NCBI RefSeq assembly: GCF_017875465.1
Contig: NZ_JAGGMQ010000001.1
Coordinates: 124,001-188,000, forward strand
Direction: 5' to 3'
From: Winslowiella toletana
Lineage (GTDB): Bacteria > Pseudomonadota > Gammaproteobacteria > Enterobacterales > Enterobacteriaceae
DNA: 64,000 bases
The notes under the pieces are model-generated. The model did not search any database, was not told the DNA's origin, and saw only the letters and a list, made by a program, of their open reading frames with translations. The position numbers and the translations under genes were made by a program. The first letter of the stretch is position 1. Each line of letters begins with the position of its first letter. Shown here in pieces: positions 26,282 through 36,396 of the stretch.

Positions 26282-27322
26282 TTACTGCCCGATAGCATCA
26301 GCCATTTTGCCGATACTGATAGCGAAATAATAAGATCGATTCCAGTGCATTATTGTGCGGAAATTGTCATAAACCATAAACGCGCGCCCTTCCATATCAT
26401 CCGGCAGGATGATCCAGGCGCGCTGAGCGTTGTCCGGCAGCGCCACGCTGTTGGTCATGCGGATGCCGAGCTTCTGCCATTCGCCGACGCTTTTCGCCTG
26501 CGTATCCTTCAGACCGGCCTGCTCTTTCACAAAGTCCACCGGCAACACCACTTCGCGGCCCCAGCCTTCGCCAGCACGCCAGCCCTCTTTAGCAAGATAG
26601 TTGGCGGTCGAGGCAAACACATCATCAATATTGTTCCAGATATCGATTTTGCCGTCGCCATCCGCATCGGCGCCATAACGCAGGTAAGAGCTTGGCATAA
26701 ACTGATTCTGGCCCATCGCGCCAGCCCAGGACCCTTTCATCTCAGCAGCGCTGATATGGCCCTGCTGGACAATATTCAGCGCGGCAATCAGCTCTTTTGT
26801 AAACAGTGCTTCACGCCGTCCTTCAAACGCCAGCGTCGCCAGCGCCGAAATCACATCTTCGCGGCCCTGAATCTTGCCAAAATTACTCTCCATCGCCCAG
26901 AGCGCAACGATATATTGCGCCGGCACGCCGTAACGCTGGCTGACAGATGCTAACTGGCTCTGATAACGCTGCGCGTTTTCACGCGCCTGAGTGATTTTCG
27001 CCGCGGTGATGGTGCGCGCCAGATAGTCATCCAGCGTGACTTTTTTCTCCAGCTGATTGCGATCCGATTTAATCACCCGATCAACAAAATGCACGTTGGC
27101 AAAAGCGCTATCCAGCGTGCTCTGAGTAATCCCCTGCGCGCGCGCTTGCGCTTTTAATTTTTCCACATAAGCCGGAAATTCAGCCGGATTGCGCCCCTGT
27201 TCCGCCAGGGTAGTCGCAGGCGCGGGCTGCGAGGCGGCAGGCAATGGGGCGGCGCTGTTTTTACTGGCACATCCGGTGAGCAAAAGCGCGAGGGTAAGAG
27301 CACTGAGGGCTGTCTGCTTCAT
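26282..27322 (-). CDS. Lytic murein transglycosylase, MltB-like lipoprotein
   Basis: Cleaves the MurNAc-GlcNAc bond of peptidoglycan to a 1,6-anhydro product. The start at 27322 (MKQTALSALTL) follows AAAAGGATG; the 346-residue protein has a lipoprotein signal with lipobox LTGC (lipid-bearing Cys18). A Pro/Ala-rich linker (25-38) is followed by an SLT_2-type catalytic domain with Glu145 in LWAMESNFGK, GAMGQNQFMPSSYL and an EF-hand-like DADGDGKID loop. There is no C-terminal peptidoglycan-binding domain. It sits between ycgL and ycgM, where I do not remember such a gene in E. coli K-12; it is a paralogue of MltB rather than MltB in its usual place. Confidence 0.88.
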   Translation of the reverse strand: MKQTALSALTLALLLTGCASKNSAAPLPAASQPAPATTLAEQGRNPAEFPAYVEKLKAQARAQGITQSTLDSAFANVHFVDRVIKSDRNQLEKKVTLDDYLARTITAAKITQARENAQRYQSQLASVSQRYGVPAQYIVALWAMESNFGKIQGREDVISALATLAFEGRREALFTKELIAALNIVQQGHISAAEMKGSWAGAMGQNQFMPSSYLRYGADADGDGKIDIWNNIDDVFASTANYLAKEGWRAGEGWGREVVLPVDFVKEQAGLKDTQAKSVGEWQKLGIRMTNSVALPDNAQRAWIILPDDMEGRAFMVYDNFRTIMHWNRSYYFAISIGKMADAIGQ

Positions 27323-27420
27323 GCGGGCATCCTTTTTAATCGGGTTTATCCGCCGCAAATATTAATCTGCATCGTTAACAGCGTGCGGCGGAGATATTTA
27401 CAGAGGATTCTTAATTCACC

Positions 27421-27690
27421 TCATTTACTATTTTCCAGATGCATTTTTAGCAGACTTTCAAGCGGAGGTGGCAGCTGCAAATAATAGCCCTGCTCTTTTA
27501 AAGCCGCGGCCACTTTCTCAAGGTCGGCATTGACCAGTTTCTTACTGCCATCAAGTGGTAACAGCATTGCCAGCTGCGGCTTGCCAAAACCACGGAGCAG
27601 TTCTGCGGGCACGCGCGAGAAATCGTCTTTTTTTTCTACATAAAGATAAGTCTGGTCGCGCTGCGGGCTTCGGTAGATCACACAAAACAT
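27421..27690 (-). CDS. ycgL: YcgL domain protein, unknown function
   Basis: Small cytoplasmic protein of 89 residues matching E. coli YcgL ([28 protein letters not shown] at the start, shown here in part; KMHLENSK at the end). Mixed alpha/beta fold, no catalytic motif known. Divergent from minC across 159 bp, a conserved pairing in gammaproteobacteria that hints at a link to division or envelope functions but does not prove one. Confidence 0.9.
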   Translation of the reverse strand: MFCVIYRSPQRDQTYLYVEKKDDFSRVPAELLRGFGKPQLAMLLPLDGSKKLVNADLEKVAAALKEQGYYLQLPPPLESLLKMHLENSK

Positions 27691-27849
27691 ATTTTTTACT
27701 CGAATTAACTGGGATGGTGGCTTGCCTGAATATAGCAGTAACTATAACATGCTTGCAGTACTTCGGAATATTGTCCCGCTTTGATTAAGTGATGATAAAA
27801 TTAAGCTTAATTGAGTCGGGTGAAACACAACAGGACTGAGTCAGGACAG

Positions 27850-28551
27850 ATGTCGCAAACGCCAATCGAGTTAAAGGGCAGTAGTTTCACACTGTCTGTT
27901 GTTCATTTACACCACACTCAACCCGAGGTGGTTCGTCAGGCGCTTCAGGACAAAATTGACCAGGCTCCAGCCTTCCTGAAAAATGCGCCCGTGGTGCTCA
28001 ATGTTGCGACGCTTTCTGGTGAAGTTAACTGGAAACAGATGCAGCAGGCGGTGATCTCAACTGGCTTGCGCATCATCGGTGTCAGCGGCTGTAAAGATGA
28101 AAGCCTGAAGCGTATGATCACGCGCGCCGGTTTACCGGTTCTGGCCGAAGGGAAAGAACAGAAGAAGGCGGCAGAAGCCGCGCCGCTGATTCAGGCGGTG
28201 CAACCGCTGGAAAATCTGGTGGCAAAAACCCGTGTCGTTAACACGCCGGTTCGCTCCGGACAGCAGATTTATGCGCGCAACGCTGACCTGATTGTCACCA
28301 ACAGCGTTAGCGCCGGCGCCGAGCTGGTGGCCGATGGCAATATCCATATCTACGGCATGATGCGTGGACGCGCGCTTGCCGGCGCCAGCGGCGACCGTGA
28401 GTGCCAGATTTTTTGTACCAGTTTGTCTGCGGAACTGGTGTCGATCGCCGGTGAATACTGGATGATGGACCAAATCCCTGCTGAATTTTTTGGCAAAGCC
28501 TCGCGCCTCTGCCTGAAAGAAGGCGCGATAACCATACAGACATTAAATTAG
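27850..28551 (+). CDS. minC: Septum site-determining protein MinC
   Basis: Inhibits FtsZ polymerisation away from mid-cell; recruited to the membrane by MinD. The start at 27850 ([17 protein letters not shown]) follows TCAGGA; 233 residues. The N-terminal FtsZ-binding domain is about 1-105, a variable Ala/Lys-rich linker is at about 100-120, and the C-terminal beta-helix domain ([36 protein letters not shown]) dimerises and binds MinD. First gene of minCDE, with an 85-bp gap before minD. Confidence 0.97.
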   Translation: MSQTPIELKGSSFTLSVVHLHHTQPEVVRQALQDKIDQAPAFLKNAPVVLNVATLSGEVNWKQMQQAVISTGLRIIGVSGCKDESLKRMITRAGLPVLAEGKEQKKAAEAAPLIQAVQPLENLVAKTRVVNTPVRSGQQIYARNADLIVTNSVSAGAELVADGNIHIYGMMRGRALAGASGDRECQIFCTSLSAELVSIAGEYWMMDQIPAEFFGKASRLCLKEGAITIQTLN

Positions 28552-28595
28552 GCCTGTTTTTACGTCGTCAGCGATGCCCGGCGCGTAAAAAGCCT
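28550..28595 (+). promoter_or_regulatory. Hairpin in the minC-minD gap
   Basis: TTTTTACG (28557-28564) pairs with CGTAAAAA (28584-28591); outer AGGC/GCCT extends it with a bulge. The 85-bp gap is longer than I recall for E. coli. No T run, so RNA processing or partial attenuation is only a possibility. Confidence 0.35.
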
Positions 28596-28636
28596 GTTGG
28601 AATAGACTCAGCCCCTTTGTTAAGGAATTAATCAAT

Positions 28637-29449
28637 ATGGCACGCATTATTGTAGTTACATCGGGTAAAGGGGGCGTTGGTAAGACCACGTCAAGCGCGG
28701 CCATCGCTACTGGTCTGGCGCAGAAAGGCAAAAAAACCGTGGTGATCGATTTCGATATCGGTCTGCGTAACCTTGACCTGATTATGGGCTGTGAACGCCG
28801 TGTGGTGTATGACTTCGTCAATGTCATCCAGGGCGACGCCACGCTGAACCAGGCGCTGATTAAAGATAAGCGCACGGAAAATCTGTTTATCCTGCCAGCT
28901 TCGCAGACCCGTGATAAAGATGCACTGACCCGCGAAGGCGTGGAAAAAGTGCTGAATGACCTGGATGCCATGGCATTTGACTTTATCGTCTGTGACTCCC
29001 CGGCGGGTATTGAAACCGGCGCATTGATGGCGCTCTACTTCGCCGACGAAGCGATTATTACCACTAACCCGGAAGTCTCTTCGGTTCGTGACTCCGACCG
29101 TATTCTGGGCATTATCGCCTCGAAATCACGTCGTGCGGAAAACAGTCAGGATCCGATTAAAGAACATCTGCTGTTAACCCGTTACAACCCGGGCCGCGTA
29201 AACCGTGGTGATATGCTGAGCATGGAAGATGTGCTGGAAATTCTGCGCATTCCACTGGTTGGTGTTATCCCGGAAGATCAGTCCGTACTGCGTGCGTCCA
29301 ACCAGGGCGAACCGGTGATTCTTGATGGCGAGTCCGATGCGGGCAAAGCCTATGCCGATGCCGTAGACCGTTTACTCGGCGAAGAACGTCCCTTCCGCTT
29401 CATTGAAGAAGAGAAGAAGGGTTTCCTGAAACGCCTGTTCGGGGGATAA
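28637..29449 (+). CDS. minD: Septum site-determining ATPase MinD
   Basis: Membrane-cycling ATPase that carries MinC and responds to MinE. 270 residues. Deviant Walker A is SGKGGVGKTT at 9-18, with signature Lys11 and Lys16. Switch regions DFDIGLRNLD and FIVCDSPAGIE are intact. The C-terminus ends in the amphipathic membrane-targeting helix (KKGFLKRLFGG). AAGGAATTAAT precedes the ATG. Three bases separate it from minE. Confidence 0.98.
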   Translation: MARIIVVTSGKGGVGKTTSSAAIATGLAQKGKKTVVIDFDIGLRNLDLIMGCERRVVYDFVNVIQGDATLNQALIKDKRTENLFILPASQTRDKDALTREGVEKVLNDLDAMAFDFIVCDSPAGIETGALMALYFADEAIITTNPEVSSVRDSDRILGIIASKSRRAENSQDPIKEHLLLTRYNPGRVNRGDMLSMEDVLEILRIPLVGVIPEDQSVLRASNQGEPVILDGESDAGKAYADAVDRLLGEERPFRFIEEEKKGFLKRLFGG

Positions 29450-29452
29450 ACC

Positions 29453-29722
29453 ATGGCCTTACTCGATTTCTTTTTATCCCGTAAAAAGAGCACAGCAAAT
29501 ATAGCCAAGGAACGGCTGCAAATCATCGTGGCGGAACGCAGAAGGGGCGACAGTGAGCCCCACTATCTGCCACAGTTGAAACGCGACATACTGGAAGTGA
29601 TCTGCAGATACGTAAAAATTGATCCGGAGATGGTGACCGTGCAGCTGGATCAAAAAGGAGATGACATTTCGATTCTGGAGCTGAACGTTACGCTGCCAGA
29701 AGTGGAAGAACCGACGAAATGA
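29453..29722 (+). CDS. minE: Cell division topological specificity factor MinE
   Basis: Stimulates MinD ATPase and drives pole-to-pole oscillation. 89 residues. N-terminal membrane-binding stretch [13 protein letters not shown], then the MinD-interacting helix ([16 protein letters not shown]) and the C-terminal beta/alpha dimerisation domain. Starts 3 bp after the minD stop, so translationally coupled. Last gene of minCDE. Confidence 0.98.
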   Translation: MALLDFFLSRKKSTANIAKERLQIIVAERRRGDSEPHYLPQLKRDILEVICRYVKIDPEMVTVQLDQKGDDISILELNVTLPEVEEPTK

Positions 29723-29740
29723 TGGTTGATTACTCCTGAA

Positions 29741-29774
29741 TTTCCCCTGCGCTGTAGCAGGGGAAACCGTTTTA
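29741..29774. terminator. Terminator of minCDE
   Basis: Perfect 10-bp stem TTTCCCCTGC/GCAGGGGAAA with a 6-nt loop, then CCGTTTT. It lies between convergent minE and rnd. Confidence 0.8.
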
Positions 29775-29790
29775 TGGCGACCCTGGCGAC

Positions 29791-30912
29791 TTAATACTCC
29801 GCCAGCAGTTGTGTAATGCCCTTTTCCATCAGCTCACCACGCCAGCCTGCCAGCAGTTCCGGCAAACGCTCACGCGGCTTAATACGCCAGTGCCAGCTTA
29901 ATAACTGGTTAATCTGCCGACGTGAAGCCAGCAGTTCCGGACTTAAGCCTGAGCTTTCACTCACTTCCTGCACCAGCGCCTTCAGGGCTTTAAACGCCTG
30001 TTTATAGTTCGGCTGATCGATAATATTGCTCAGCGGCTCCGGCAGTTCCTCTTCCGGCAGCGCATTGGCCTGCGCGACAAAGCTGACCAGAGTTTTACCG
30101 TGGAAACGAATTTCATGGCCATTTAAGCCAAGATGATCCAGCTCACCGAGTGAACCCGGCATAAAGCGCGCCACTTTCCACAGATTCTCTTCGCGCACCA
30201 CAAAGTTAACCGCCATATCTTTTTCACGCGCCAGCTCCAGACGCCATGCCGCCATCAGCCGCAGGGCCGCCAGCTGACGCGGGCGCAGCTGCCAGGCATT
30301 GGTAATCTCACGCCAGGCATCTTCCGGCAGCAGGATATCGCTACGACGCTGACACAGCAGCTGACACTCACTCAGTGCGGCAGCCATCTGCCCTGCGGCT
30401 TCGGTTTCCGCCACCAGCTGTTGGGCGATCGGCAGCAGATAGAACACATCGGCGGCGGCATATTCACACTGACGTTCGCTTAACGGGCGCGCCATCCAGT
30501 CGGTACGTGACTCACTCTTATCCAGGGCAATGCCGGTAAAGGATTCGACAAGGGTGGCAAAACCGCAGGAGAGCGGACGTCCGCTAAAGGCAGCAAGGAT
30601 TTGCGTATCAATCATTGGATCCGGCATCACGCCAAACTCGTTGATAAACACTTCCAGATCTTCGCTACCGGCATGCAGGAATTTGATCACCTGCTGATCG
30701 CTGAGCAGCGCTTCAAATGGCGTCCAGTCGCTGATCGCCAGCGGATCGATTAACGATACGCGTTCGCCGTCATACAACTGGATTAAACCTAAACGCGGAT
30801 AGTAAGTGCGTGTACGGACAAATTCAGTATCCAGCGCCAGCGCAGAAAACTGGCGCGCCGCCTGACAGACCTCAGCCAGCGCCTCGTCGGAAGTGATTAA
30901 TGTGTAATTCAA
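29791..30912 (-). CDS. rnd: Ribonuclease D
   Basis: 3'-to-5' exoribonuclease maturing tRNA and other small RNAs. The start is taken as TTG at 30912 (residues NYTLITSDEAL follow), because E. coli rnd also starts with TTG at this place; the frame is open 25 codons further up with possible ATG starts. 373 residues. DEDDy exonuclease motifs: LDTEFVRT, KFLHAGSEDLEVF and YAAADVFYLLP. Two HRDC-type helical domains fill the C-terminal half (about 210 to the end). In E. coli K-12 it follows the yea genes; here it follows minE. Confidence 0.93.
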   Translation of the reverse strand: MNYTLITSDEALAEVCQAARQFSALALDTEFVRTRTYYPRLGLIQLYDGERVSLIDPLAISDWTPFEALLSDQQVIKFLHAGSEDLEVFINEFGVMPDPMIDTQILAAFSGRPLSCGFATLVESFTGIALDKSESRTDWMARPLSERQCEYAAADVFYLLPIAQQLVAETEAAGQMAAALSECQLLCQRRSDILLPEDAWREITNAWQLRPRQLAALRLMAAWRLELAREKDMAVNFVVREENLWKVARFMPGSLGELDHLGLNGHEIRFHGKTLVSFVAQANALPEEELPEPLSNIIDQPNYKQAFKALKALVQEVSESSGLSPELLASRRQINQLLSWHWRIKPRERLPELLAGWRGELMEKGITQLLAEY

Positions 30913-30968
30913 ATTGTTTTCTCTCGCCGCCTGCAAACTCATCAGGCAGTGTTCAGGTGTTGATAGCA

Positions 30969-30994
30969 ATAAAAACGCCGGACTCACCGGCGTT
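30969..30994 (-). terminator. Terminator of fadD
   Basis: AACGCCGG/CCGGCGTT stem with a 5-nt loop; on the minus strand it ends in T5. Located 32 bp after the fadD stop. Confidence 0.85.
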
Positions 30995-31025
30995 ATGTAA
31001 TCTTAGTGCAGTGCGTTTGGCTGCG

Positions 31026-32711
31026 TTATCCGCCGCTTTTCGCCGCCTTAATCGCTTCGTCACGCAGCTCGCGACGCAGGATTTTACCCACATTGCTTTT
31101 TGGCAGCTCGTCACGAAACTCGACAATTTTCGGCACTTTATAGCCGGTTAACAGGCGACGACAGTGCGCAATCAGCTCATCTTTGGTCAGTGAATCATCC
31201 TTTTTCACTACGCAGACTTTTACCGCTTCACCGGACAGATCGCTCGGCACGCCAATGGCGGCCACTTCGCGCACTTTCGCATGCTGCATCAGAACATCTT
31301 CGATCTCATTAGGATAAACGTTGAAACCGGAGACCAGAATCATATCCTTTTTACGATCGACAATCCGCAGAAAGCCTTCATGATCAACGGTAACAATATC
31401 GCCGCTGTGAAGCCATCCATTTTTTAATACTTCATCAGTGGCCTGCGGATGCTGCCAGTAGCCGAGCATCACCTGTGGCCCTTTAATGCACAGTTCGCCA
31501 GGCTCCCCTTCGACTACGTCATTACCGGCGTCATCGACCAGTTTGATATCGGTGGAGGGCACCGGCAGGCCAATGCTGCCATTATGACAGGTAATATCAT
31601 AAGGATTAACCGACACCAGCGGCGAACATTCGGTCAGGCCATACCCTTCCAGCAGATAGTGGCCGGTCAGCTTCTCCCAGCGCTCGGCCACCGCTTTCTG
31701 TACCGACATACCGCCACCGGCGGACAGACGCAATGAAGAGAAGTCCAGCCGGTTAAAATCTTTGTCATTCAGCAATGCATTAAACAGCGTATTGACCCCG
31801 GTGATGGCGGTAAACGGATATTTGCCCAGCTCTTTAACCAGCCCCGGGATATCGCGCGGGTTGGTAATCAGCAGATTGCGGCCGCCCAGCTCGACAAACA
31901 GCAGGCAATTTACCGTCAGCGCAAAGATATGGTAGAGCGGCAACGCGGTGACCACCGTTTCGTTACCGTCCTGCAGCAGTGAGCCGTAGGTGGCTTTGGT
32001 CTGCTCCAGATTAGCCTGCATATTGCGATGAGTCAGCATTGCCCCTTTCGCCACGCCGGTGGTGCCGCCGGTATATTGCAGGAAAGCCAGATCTTCATTA
32101 ATTACCTGTGGCCTGACATATTGCAGGCGGTAACCCTGATGCATGGCGCTGCGAAAGGAAATAGCGTGCGGCAGATTATATTTCGGCACCAGCCGCTTAA
32201 TATATTTGACCACAAAATTGACCAGCGTGGCTTTGGCGGGCGACAGCTGATCGCCGAGTCGCGTCAGGATCACATGTTTCACCTGCGTCTTATCAACCAC
32301 TTTTTCCAGCGTATGAGCGAAGTTAGACACCAGCACAATGGCGCTGGCGCCACTGTCATTCAGCTGATGCTCCAGTTCACGCGGGGTATAGAGCGGGTTG
32401 ACGTTAACGACGATCATGCCAGCACGCAGCACGCCGAACAACGCAATCGGATACTGCAACAGATTGGGCATCATTAGCGCGACTCTGTCGCCCTTCTTCA
32501 GTCCCAGTCCTTGCTGCAGATAAGCGGCGAAGGCGCGGCTGCGCTCCTCCAGCTTACGGAAAGTCATCATCTGACCCATATTGATAAATGCCGGCTGATC
32601 GGCATAACGTTTTGCCGCTTGCTCAAACAGATCAACTAGAGATGTATAACGGTCAGCATCAATTTCAGCCGGGACATCGGCCGGGTAACGGTTAAGCCAA
32701 ACTTTCTTCAA
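31026..32711 (-). CDS. fadD: Long-chain fatty acid-CoA ligase FadD
   Basis: Inner-membrane-associated enzyme that activates imported fatty acids to acyl-CoA with ATP, coupling uptake to beta-oxidation and producing the FadR ligand. The start is TTG at 32711: AGGA lies seven bases upstream, the sequence [13 protein letters not shown] matches E. coli FadD and the length becomes 561 residues, the same as there. The AMP-binding P-loop is [12 protein letters not shown] near 213-224; the FACS region is [13 protein letters not shown] near 430, with the adenylate hinge Asp in IVDRKKD. A possible FadR site lies upstream. Confidence 0.96.
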   Translation of the reverse strand: MKKVWLNRYPADVPAEIDADRYTSLVDLFEQAAKRYADQPAFINMGQMMTFRKLEERSRAFAAYLQQGLGLKKGDRVALMMPNLLQYPIALFGVLRAGMIVVNVNPLYTPRELEHQLNDSGASAIVLVSNFAHTLEKVVDKTQVKHVILTRLGDQLSPAKATLVNFVVKYIKRLVPKYNLPHAISFRSAMHQGYRLQYVRPQVINEDLAFLQYTGGTTGVAKGAMLTHRNMQANLEQTKATYGSLLQDGNETVVTALPLYHIFALTVNCLLFVELGGRNLLITNPRDIPGLVKELGKYPFTAITGVNTLFNALLNDKDFNRLDFSSLRLSAGGGMSVQKAVAERWEKLTGHYLLEGYGLTECSPLVSVNPYDITCHNGSIGLPVPSTDIKLVDDAGNDVVEGEPGELCIKGPQVMLGYWQHPQATDEVLKNGWLHSGDIVTVDHEGFLRIVDRKKDMILVSGFNVYPNEIEDVLMQHAKVREVAAIGVPSDLSGEAVKVCVVKKDDSLTKDELIAHCRRLLTGYKVPKIVEFRDELPKSNVGKILRRELRDEAIKAAKSGG

Positions 32712-32782
32712 AGATTCGTCCTGGAAATCATATTTCATTGTCATAGCAGCCTCACCGTCACGCTCTGTTAACAATATTTTAA

Positions 32783-32795
32783 CTCAGCGTACCAG
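32783..32795 (-). promoter_or_regulatory. Possible FadR-binding site upstream of fadD
   Basis: On the minus strand CTGGTACGCTGAG agrees with the FadR core CTGGTCNGACCAG at about nine of 13 positions, 72-84 bp before the fadD start. FadR represses fadD in E. coli; this match is partial. Confidence 0.35.
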
Positions 32796-32861
32796 TTTAC
32801 TCATTACTCGGTGGCAGGCTTGCGAAGCCCATCACTAAATTTCTCATTCCTGAGAGAAAAA

Positions 32862-32901
32862 AAACAAAACGGCCCGGTCGCAGTATGTCGCGACCGGGCC
32901 G
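32862..32901 (-). terminator. Terminator of yeaY
   Basis: Perfect 12-bp stem CGGCCCGGTCGC/GCGACCGGGCCG with an 8-nt loop. Read on the minus strand it runs into GTTTTGTTTTTTTT. Confidence 0.88.
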
Positions 32902-32939
32902 CAAAATGAATGAATACCGGGTGACTAGTTTACTACTGG

Positions 32940-33536
32940 TTACTCAGTGAGGATAGTCTGCACCTGACCGGGGCTGTTATTATACCAACCTCCCCACGGT
33001 CCTGGTCCCCAGTAACCGCCATGACGACCACGCGGTGGACCATACCAGATCCAGGGATCAATCGGCTGCGGCGGCATCACCACCTGCTGCGTCAAATGCC
33101 AGCGCTGATAACCGGTAACATTGACCACTACAAAATTATAAGCAGCCTGACCAATTTCCCCTTTTTCGGTACCTTTGATCGGTCCGATGACGGTGACCAT
33201 CTGGTTATTCATATCGACCGGATCGATAAAGCCATTGATGTCAGCATAGATACGACCGACGGAAGCCGCGCCAAGAATCGGTCGCGCAGAGCTGTCCAGC
33301 GGTTGAGTGGCGATTTCAAGACGCGTTCGGCCGGTCAGATTAGTGACTTTCACCACCTTACCGCCAAAACGCGACTCCTGGCCGACATATAACTGCGGCG
33401 CATTCATCACGCGCAGTAAATCCTGTTGGGGGACGGGTGAGGTTCCTTTCACCGAATCGGGGATGGACACACAGCCGGAAAGGAAAACAGTTGCCAGCAG
33501 CAACAGGCTGGCCGGGCTAATAAAACGTTTACGCAT
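32940..33536 (-). CDS. yeaY: Slp-family outer-membrane lipoprotein YeaY
   Basis: 198 residues with a lipoprotein signal peptide and lipobox LSGC (lipid Cys22); the residue after Cys is Val, not Asp, so export to the outer membrane is expected. The Slp family is induced in stationary phase or starvation in E. coli; function is unclear. The C-terminus is rich in Trp, Gly and Pro ([13 protein letters not shown]), a low-complexity tail. Monocistronic, between tsaB and fadD. Confidence 0.9.
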   Translation of the reverse strand: MRKRFISPASLLLLATVFLSGCVSIPDSVKGTSPVPQQDLLRVMNAPQLYVGQESRFGGKVVKVTNLTGRTRLEIATQPLDSSARPILGAASVGRIYADINGFIDPVDMNNQMVTVIGPIKGTEKGEIGQAAYNFVVVNVTGYQRWHLTQQVVMPPQPIDPWIWYGPPRGRHGGYWGPGPWGGWYNNSPGQVQTILTE

Positions 33537-33593
33537 AATTAACTCTCCCTGATACTGTTTTTTTAGACTGCCGTTCGGCTAATAAGTTGCCGT

Positions 33594-34295
33594 TTACTGA
33601 CGTCCAGGCAATTTTTTCCATGTCACTTCATTGCGCAGATAGGTGGGTTCAGCATGCTCTACCGCCACGCTGTTACCTTTTGCCAGCGCCAGTGCGGCCA
33701 GCGGCAACATATCCTCAGCGGCGGGCAGTTCCACAGCAGTCGTCATTAAGTTTAGTCCACTTTGCGCCGCCAGCGCTGGCCACGCCTGCCAGCCAGTGCC
33801 GACGGTCGCCCATGTGCCATCCAGCAACGCCATTCGCGCCAGCGCCGCTTCTGGTTTCAGCACTGCTTCGCTGCTCTCGCCCAGCCAGTTGCCCAGCTCA
33901 TCGCGCTGATACTCGGCCCAGTAGACTTCGCCCATGCGCGCATCAATCGCCGCCAGCACGCGGGTGGCGCCGGTCAGACGCCAGGCGCCCTGCGCCATAG
34001 TGGCCAGCGTTGAGACGCCAATTAGCGGTAACCCGGCGCCCAGCGCCAGACCCTGCGCAATACCGATGCCAATCCGCACGCCGGTAAAACTGCCGGGTCC
34101 GCGACCGTAGGCCAGCGCATCCAGCTGGGTTAATGCCAGCTGGTTTGCGGACAGCACCTGTTCAACCATCGGCAGAATACGCTGCGTATGTTCACGCGGA
34201 CAGAGTTCAAAGCGGGCATCAATAGTGTCATTATTTAACAGCGCAACTGAACAGGCTTCAGTGGCCGTATCAATGGCTAAAATTCGCGTGGACAT
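33594..34295 (-). CDS. tsaB: tRNA threonylcarbamoyladenosine biosynthesis protein TsaB
   Basis: Partner of TsaD and TsaE in forming t6A at position 37 of ANN-decoding tRNAs; an essential protein with an ASKHA fold. The start at 34295 ([19 protein letters not shown]) follows TGAGG; 233 residues. The family blocks [27 protein letters not shown] and [12 protein letters not shown] are intact. It lacks the metal-binding HxxxH of TsaD, as expected. Downstream of yoaA in the same direction. Confidence 0.95.
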   Translation of the reverse strand: MSTRILAIDTATEACSVALLNNDTIDARFELCPREHTQRILPMVEQVLSANQLALTQLDALAYGRGPGSFTGVRIGIGIAQGLALGAGLPLIGVSTLATMAQGAWRLTGATRVLAAIDARMGEVYWAEYQRDELGNWLGESSEAVLKPEAALARMALLDGTWATVGTGWQAWPALAAQSGLNLMTTAVELPAAEDMLPLAALALAKGNSVAVEHAEPTYLRNEVTWKKLPGRQ

Positions 34296-34354
34296 AGCAA
34301 CCTCAGGCGGGATCAACATTTTTTCGGCGGCATCTTAGCACATGGCGGCGGGAA

Positions 34355-36265
34355 TTACTGCGTCGATGCCGCAGTAAGAAATTCCACCGCGCGCTGCAGA
34401 TCACGGGTACGCGGCGTCGGCGGCAGGCTGTTAAGAAACACCGCGCCGTAAGGTCGCATCACCAGACGGTTATCGCAAATCACCAGCACGCCGCGGTCGT
34501 CAACGTCACGAATCAGGCGACCCACGCCCTGCTTCAGCGTGATAACCGCATCCGGCAGCTGCACATCATCAAATGGCTCACCGCCGCGTAGCTTACAATC
34601 TTCCATCCGCGCTTTCAGCAGCGGATCATCCGGCGAGGTAAACGGCAGTTTATCAATAATCACCAGCGACAGCGCATCACCGCGCACGTCGACCCCTTCC
34701 CAGAAGCTGCTGGTGGCCACCAGCAGAGCATTACCGGCGGCGACAAACTGCTTCAGCAACTGACCTTTACTGGTTTCACCCTGCAACAATACCGGCAGCT
34801 TCAGCGAAGCGCGGAATTCGGCGGCGAGGTCGCGCATCATCTGATGCGAAGTGCAGAGAAAGAAGCAGCGGCCATTATTGGCTTCAATCAGCGGCAGCAG
34901 CATCCGCGCCAGCTGACGCGCGCCGCCGGGTTGATTCGGCGACGGCAGATTGCGCGGTACGCACAGCAGCGCCTGACTGGCAAAATCAAACGGACTGTTA
35001 AGGATCAGCGCTTCAGCGTTGCCGACGCCAAGGCGTTCAACAAAGTGATCCATCTTTTCGTTAACCGCCAGTGTGGCCGAGGTAAAGATCCACGCCGCCG
35101 GACGTTCATCCATCACTTCACGAAAACGTTCGGAAACCGATAGCGGCGTCAGCGCCAGCACAAAGTGGCGCGAGTTACACTCATACCAGTAGCTGAAACC
35201 CGGCTGGGAGATATCTTTCAGGCGCTTCAGACGGTTGCGATACAGCGCCGCGCGCTCAAAGGCTGCATCCAGTAACGCCGAACGGCCCAGCGACATCTTC
35301 GCCACGTCATAGCACAGCTCCAGCGCGTCATCGAGCAGCGTCAGGGCGCGCTGGATATGCGTATCGCTTAATACTTCCCGCAGATTGCCGCGATAACCCG
35401 GATCGCCCAGCGCCAGACGAAAATCCTGCGCACACTGTGCAAGGCGGTCCGCTGACTTCTGTAACTGCTGGGCATCACGCACTTCGGTGCGGTAAGCGAT
35501 GGTGATATCTTTCGCCAGGTCAATTAACTGGCGGCTGGAGAGCTGCTGACCAAAATACTGGCTGGCGATATCGGGTACCTGATGAGCTTCATCGAAAATC
35601 ATCACATCGGCTTCCGGGATCAGTTCAGCGAAGCCACTCTCTTTGACCACCATATCGGCGAGAAACAGATGATGGTTAACCACCACCACATCGGCGTCCA
35701 TCGCGCGGCGACGCGCTTTGACGACAAAACAATCTTTATACAGCGGGCAGTCGCTGCCGAGGCAGTTATCGTTGGTGCTGGTAACCAGTGGCCAGATGGT
35801 GCTGTCTTCCGCCACGCCACCGCAGGTGCTGATATCGCCATCAACGGTTTCGTTGGACCAGCCGCGCAGATGCACCAGGTCACTCATCGCCTGCACCGCC
35901 AGTTCGCCACCGGCCATCGACTGCTGCTCGAGGCGTTCCAGACACAAATAGTTGGAACGCCCTTTCAGCAGCGCCATCTGACCTTTAAATTTCAGAGCGC
36001 GCGCCACGGTCGGCAAATCGCGGCTGTAGAGCTGATCCTGCAGCGCTTTGGAACCGGTAGAAATAATCACTTTCTTACCGCTGCGCAGCGCCGGCGCTAA
36101 GTAGGCGTAGGTTTTACCCGTGCCGGTACCTGCTTCCACCACCAGTTCGCTGCGGCGGCTAATCGCATCGGTTACCGCTTCCGCCATTTGCCGCTGTGCT
36201 TCGCGCGGTTTAAAACCCGGAATTTCCCGCGCCAGTGCGCCTTCTGCTGCAAAATCGTCTGCCAC
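34355..36265 (-). CDS. yoaA: DinG/XPD-type DNA helicase YoaA
   Basis: ATP-dependent 5'-to-3' helicase with an iron-sulfur cluster; in E. coli it aids repair at damaged forks with HolC. 636 residues, the E. coli length, starting with GTG at 36265. Walker A GTGTGKT at 46-52, DEAH box 225-228. Four cysteines of the FeS domain are Cys108, Cys168, Cys173 and Cys179. The C-terminal motif is QGVGRLIRD. Divergent from yoaB. Confidence 0.95.
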   Translation of the reverse strand: MADDFAAEGALAREIPGFKPREAQRQMAEAVTDAISRRSELVVEAGTGTGKTYAYLAPALRSGKKVIISTGSKALQDQLYSRDLPTVARALKFKGQMALLKGRSNYLCLERLEQQSMAGGELAVQAMSDLVHLRGWSNETVDGDISTCGGVAEDSTIWPLVTSTNDNCLGSDCPLYKDCFVVKARRRAMDADVVVVNHHLFLADMVVKESGFAELIPEADVMIFDEAHQVPDIASQYFGQQLSSRQLIDLAKDITIAYRTEVRDAQQLQKSADRLAQCAQDFRLALGDPGYRGNLREVLSDTHIQRALTLLDDALELCYDVAKMSLGRSALLDAAFERAALYRNRLKRLKDISQPGFSYWYECNSRHFVLALTPLSVSERFREVMDERPAAWIFTSATLAVNEKMDHFVERLGVGNAEALILNSPFDFASQALLCVPRNLPSPNQPGGARQLARMLLPLIEANNGRCFFLCTSHQMMRDLAAEFRASLKLPVLLQGETSKGQLLKQFVAAGNALLVATSSFWEGVDVRGDALSLVIIDKLPFTSPDDPLLKARMEDCKLRGGEPFDDVQLPDAVITLKQGVGRLIRDVDDRGVLVICDNRLVMRPYGAVFLNSLPPTPRTRDLQRAVEFLTAASTQ

Positions 36266-36396
36266 ACACCCTCACTGCCTGAGTAAAAAACACTGTAATT
36301 ATGTCAGTATTCTGCCACGCTCTCCACAACAGATGACAGCAGGATTATTTCTGTGTCAGGCTAATGGCCAGAATCGAACCGAGAAAGGAAAACGTG

